23,107 bases of DNA. Origin: CAZDYP01 sp964509505 (GTDB taxonomy: Bacteria; Chloroflexota; Anaerolineae; JACRMK01). Position 1 is the first letter of the stretch. Every line of letters begins with the position of its first letter. Under the pieces are notes generated by a model. It was given only the letters and a program-made list of their open reading frames with translations. It ran no database searches and was not told the origin of the DNA. Where the stretch lies: positions 1-23,107 of the forward strand of contig CAZDYP010000073.1 in assembly GCA_964509505.1 (NCBI GenBank). The letters run 5' to 3'. Positions 21,609-23,107 of this stretch are shown here, in pieces. Both the position numbers and the translations under genes were made by a program.

Positions 21609-22085
21609 TTACTGCATCTTTTCTAGCTCGCGCAACAACTCCTCGTTGTCGGGCAAGCCGCTCGTATAAATTTTCTTCCACGCGAGTTTGCCTTCGGTGT
21701 CCACGAGAAACACCGAGCGGATGTGACGCCCATAATTTTCGTTGTACACCCCATACAATTGCCCAACTTTGCCTTTGGGATGGAAGTCACTCAACATCGG
21801 GAAGCTGATGCCGCCGAGCTTTTCTGCATACGCCGCATGAGAATAAATACTGTCAACGCTGATGCTCACGACCTGAGCATTCGCCGCTTCAAAGCGCGGT
21901 AGATCGCGCTGAAGGGCTTGCAATTCGTTCGTTCAACCGCTCGTAAAATCCAACACATAGAAACAAATCGCCACCTTCTTTTTGCCGCGCTGCTCGCTGA
22001 GCGTAAATGCTTCAGTGCGGGTATATGGCAATTTGAAATCGGGCGCGAACTCTCCGATGGTGGGCCCGTCTGTTGGTTGTGACAT
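21609..22085 (-). CDS. Peroxiredoxin with in-frame TGA at the peroxidatic position (probable selenoprotein)
   Basis: Read through one TGA, this gives a 158-residue AhpC/TSA-family peroxiredoxin that would reduce peroxides with a thiol or selenol. The first 50 residues (TIGEFAPDFKLP, AFTLSEQRGKKKVAICFYVLDFTSG) match the N-terminal half of the fold. The codon after DFTSG is TGA (21935-21933). The frame then continues TNELQALQRDLPRFE, AQVVSISVDS, ISFPMLSDFHPKG and GRHIRSVFLVDTEG to a normal stop. The family consensus at this point is DFTxxCTxE, so TGA stands exactly where the peroxidatic cysteine belongs, which points to selenocysteine 51. No resolving cysteine follows; the only Cys is at 41. 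GGAGGG precedes the ATG at 22085. A hairpin 18 bases beyond the TGA resembles a bacterial SECIS. A nonsense mutation is the alternative, but the rest shows no decay. Confidence 0.85.
21887..21914 (-). promoter_or_regulatory. SECIS-like hairpin downstream of the in-frame TGA
   Basis: On the minus strand the lower stem CTTCA (21914-21910) pairs with TGAAG (21891-21887). The upper stem GCGC(G) pairs with (C)GCGC, with a two-T bulge on the 3' side. The apical loop is ATCTAC, or GATCTACC if the closing G-C is open. The loop lies about 27-28 bases after the TGA, within the usual range for bacterial SECIS elements, and can begin with G as they commonly do. Confidence 0.55.
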
Positions 22086-22114
22086 GAACCCTCCGAAAAA
22101 TTTTGGCTCACAGA

Positions 22115-22210
22115 TTAGATCAAATTCCGATTGAGTGTACAGCCAGACCTCACAGGCTTTAGAAACCTGTGAGGTCTCAGGCCTGTACATCCAACAGGAA
22201 ACTGATCTAA
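22115..22210. mobile_element. MITE-like nested palindromic element
   Basis: Ends TTAGATCA (22115-22122) and TGATCTAA (22203-22210) are perfect inverted repeats. Fourteen bases inward on each side lie GTACAG (22137-22142) and CTGTAC (22183-22188). At the centre is the palindrome GACCTCACAGG...CCTGTGAGGTC (22146-22176), the second copy of the repeat at 17823-17855. The symmetric nesting over 96 bases suggests a small non-coding mobile element or a decayed hairpin repeat. No transposase is present. Confidence 0.5.
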
Positions 22211-22271
22211 ACCCTTGCGCAGGCAGTGTCAGCGTATTTTGCGGCGCACTGAACCTTCGCAAGGAGTGGAT

Positions 22272-22721
22272 TTAGTTGGCGAGTTGTGGAATCGGTTGCT
22301 CGGCATCAGGTGCGCCTTCCCAGCCGACCCAATACTCGCCGCCTTCCCAGACTTCTTTTTTCCACACGGGCAGAATTTGCTTGAGACGGTCAATCGCATA
22401 GCGGCACGCCTCGAATGATTCGGCGCGATGCGGCGAGGCGACGGCGATGCACACGCTCGCTTCGCCCACCTGCAAGCGCCCCGTGCGATGCACCATCGCA
22501 ACGCGCGTCACGCCCCAGCGCTGCTCAATCTCAGCAGCGATGCGTTCCATCTGCTTGATTGCCATGTCTGGATACGCTTCGTATTCGAGATACAGCACAC
22601 GCTTGCCTTTCGAGTTGTCGCGCACCACGCCACTGAATACGCAAATCGCGCCTGCACCTCCCCACGCGACCGATTCGACCACGGCCTGTTCATCTATACG
22701 ATTTTCGACAACTGCAAACAT
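22272..22721 (-). CDS. moaE: Molybdopterin synthase catalytic subunit MoaE
   Basis: The large subunit of molybdopterin synthase, 149 residues, which transfers sulfur from the MoaD thiocarboxylate to cyclic pyranopterin monophosphate. Family motifs run in order: GAICVFSGVVRDNSKGKRV, YLEYEAYPDMAIKQM, MVHRTGRLQVGEASVCIAV, ASPHRAESFEACRYAIDRLK and the active-site lysines in PVWKKEVWEGGEYWVG. I use the ATG at 22721 because GGAGG lies four bases upstream; an ATG at 22745 lacks a ribosome site. It lies 38 bases after moaD on the same strand. Confidence 0.96.
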   Translation of the reverse strand: MFAVVENRIDEQAVVESVAWGGAGAICVFSGVVRDNSKGKRVLYLEYEAYPDMAIKQMERIAAEIEQRWGVTRVAMVHRTGRLQVGEASVCIAVASPHRAESFEACRYAIDRLKQILPVWKKEVWEGGEYWVGWEGAPDAEQPIPQLAN

Positions 22722-22759
22722 CCAGCCTCCATGAATGTAGAGCAAATTGTCAATTTGCT

Positions 22760-23011
22760 TTACACCGCGCCTCCGCTCACAGGCGGAATGAACGCCACTT
22801 CATCGCCGTCATGCAAGCGCGTATCCAGCGGCGCGTAATCCAAGTTGACCGATGCGACCAGTGAGTTCGACAAATGCGCTAACGGCGGCACTTCGTTTTT
22901 CAACTGTTGCCACGTCTCCAGAATTGTCGCGCCTTCGGGCACCTCCAACGTCAGCTCGCGCCGCCCCGCCAACTGCCGATGCGCGGCAAACAACTTAATT
23001 TTCACCTTCAT
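22760..23011 (-). CDS. moaD: Molybdopterin synthase sulfur carrier subunit MoaD with a two-residue tail after GG
   Basis: A ubiquitin-like sulfur carrier of 83 residues. It has MKVKIKLFAAHRQLAG at the start, LEVPEGATILETWQQL in the middle and DGDEVAFIPPVSGG near the end. MoaD normally ends in Gly-Gly, whose carboxylate is adenylated and turned into a thiocarboxylate. Here two further residues, Ala-Val, follow before the stop, so the carrier would need trimming or is inactive as read. The ATG at 23011 is chosen because MKVKIKLFA is the usual MoaD start; an upstream ATG at 23053 lies in a repeat. moaE follows on the same strand. Confidence 0.93.
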   Translation of the reverse strand: MKVKIKLFAAHRQLAGRRELTLEVPEGATILETWQQLKNEVPPLAHLSNSLVASVNLDYAPLDTRLHDGDEVAFIPPVSGGAV

Positions 23012-23032
23012 GTGAAAATCCGCATCCTCTTT

Positions 23033-23081
23033 AGTCCCCAATTCCCAATCCACTGGTGAAGTTGGGCATTGGGGAATTGTG
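23033..23081. repeat. Heptamer array and hairpin upstream of moaD (7 units)
   Basis: Seven 7-base units in phase (AGTCCCC, AATTCCC and so on, to ATTGGGG). The first part resembles the AATCCC units inside dnaE. CCCCAATTCCCAA (23036-23048) pairs with TTGGGCATTGGGG (23062-23074) at 12 of 13 positions. It lies 22 bases before the moaD start. Confidence 0.65.
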
Positions 23082-23107
23082 CTTTTATTGTCTAATACCG
23101 TCGGCTC

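Noticed and set aside
21923..21935. Simple frameshift in the peroxiredoxin
   Set aside because: Both parts are in the same frame, so no frameshift is needed; only a TGA separates them.
22086..22262. N-terminal extension of the peroxiredoxin reading frame
   Set aside because: The extension translates a palindromic repeat; a GGAGGG site and the family start fit the ATG at 22085.

Overview
The window looks like a piece of a Chloroflexota chromosome, most likely an aerobic or facultative, carotenoid-making member of the Anaerolineae or Chloroflexia. The main support is a bacterial Elp3 (uncommon outside this phylum and a few others), a Gram-positive-type LexA box on recA, a haem A/O synthase pair with SCO, and a cyanobacterial-style carotenoid desaturase. 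This assignment is inference. One 100-N scaffold gap (13251-13350) interrupts an MFS gene.

Layout. 41-2868: a kelch-propeller lipoprotein (-), a divergent M19-family dipeptidase (+) and a SnoaL-like protein (-). 3026-9750: a large dnaE, then ctaA-ctaB-SCO for cytochrome oxidase maturation (+), followed by a small four-helix membrane protein (-). 10274-11574: an orphan DppB-type permease with a decayed gene behind it (-). 11694-12957: a Roadblock/LC7 plus V4R pair with its own promoter and terminator (+). 12990-14874: the gapped MFS gene (-) and SOS-controlled recA (+). 15062-16220: two small conserved genes, a predicted winged-helix protein and a DUF1992/DnaJC28-like protein; the second lies behind a strong promoter overlapped by a CRP/FNR-type palindrome. 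16240-18680: a CrtD-like desaturase and a membrane di-iron desaturase/hydroxylase. 18735-21408: tRNA-Pro(CGG) and a Trm9-like methyltransferase (-), divergent from elp3 (+). 21609-23011: a peroxiredoxin with an in-frame TGA at its peroxidatic cysteine position (a probable selenoprotein), then moaE and moaD (-).

Two signals stand out. First, the peroxiredoxin reads as one 158-residue protein if TGA is selenocysteine, and a bacterial SECIS-like hairpin lies at the right distance; an ordinary gene caller would break it in two. Second, runs of strictly 7-bp-periodic degenerate repeats occur at several sites. There are 28 units between elp3 and the methyltransferase, 18 between dnaE and ctaA, 11 inside the dnaE reading frame, about 8 in the dnaE leader and 7 before moaD. 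They often touch start or stop codons, and the genes that begin in or just after them have little or no Shine-Dalgarno sequence. They recall the heptameric STRR repeats of cyanobacteria but differ in sequence from site to site.

Functionally, Elp3 and the Trm9-like enzyme next to it could form a wobble-uridine modification pair. CtaA, CtaB and SCO serve haem A supply and copper delivery to cytochrome c oxidase. MoaD and MoaE form molybdopterin synthase.
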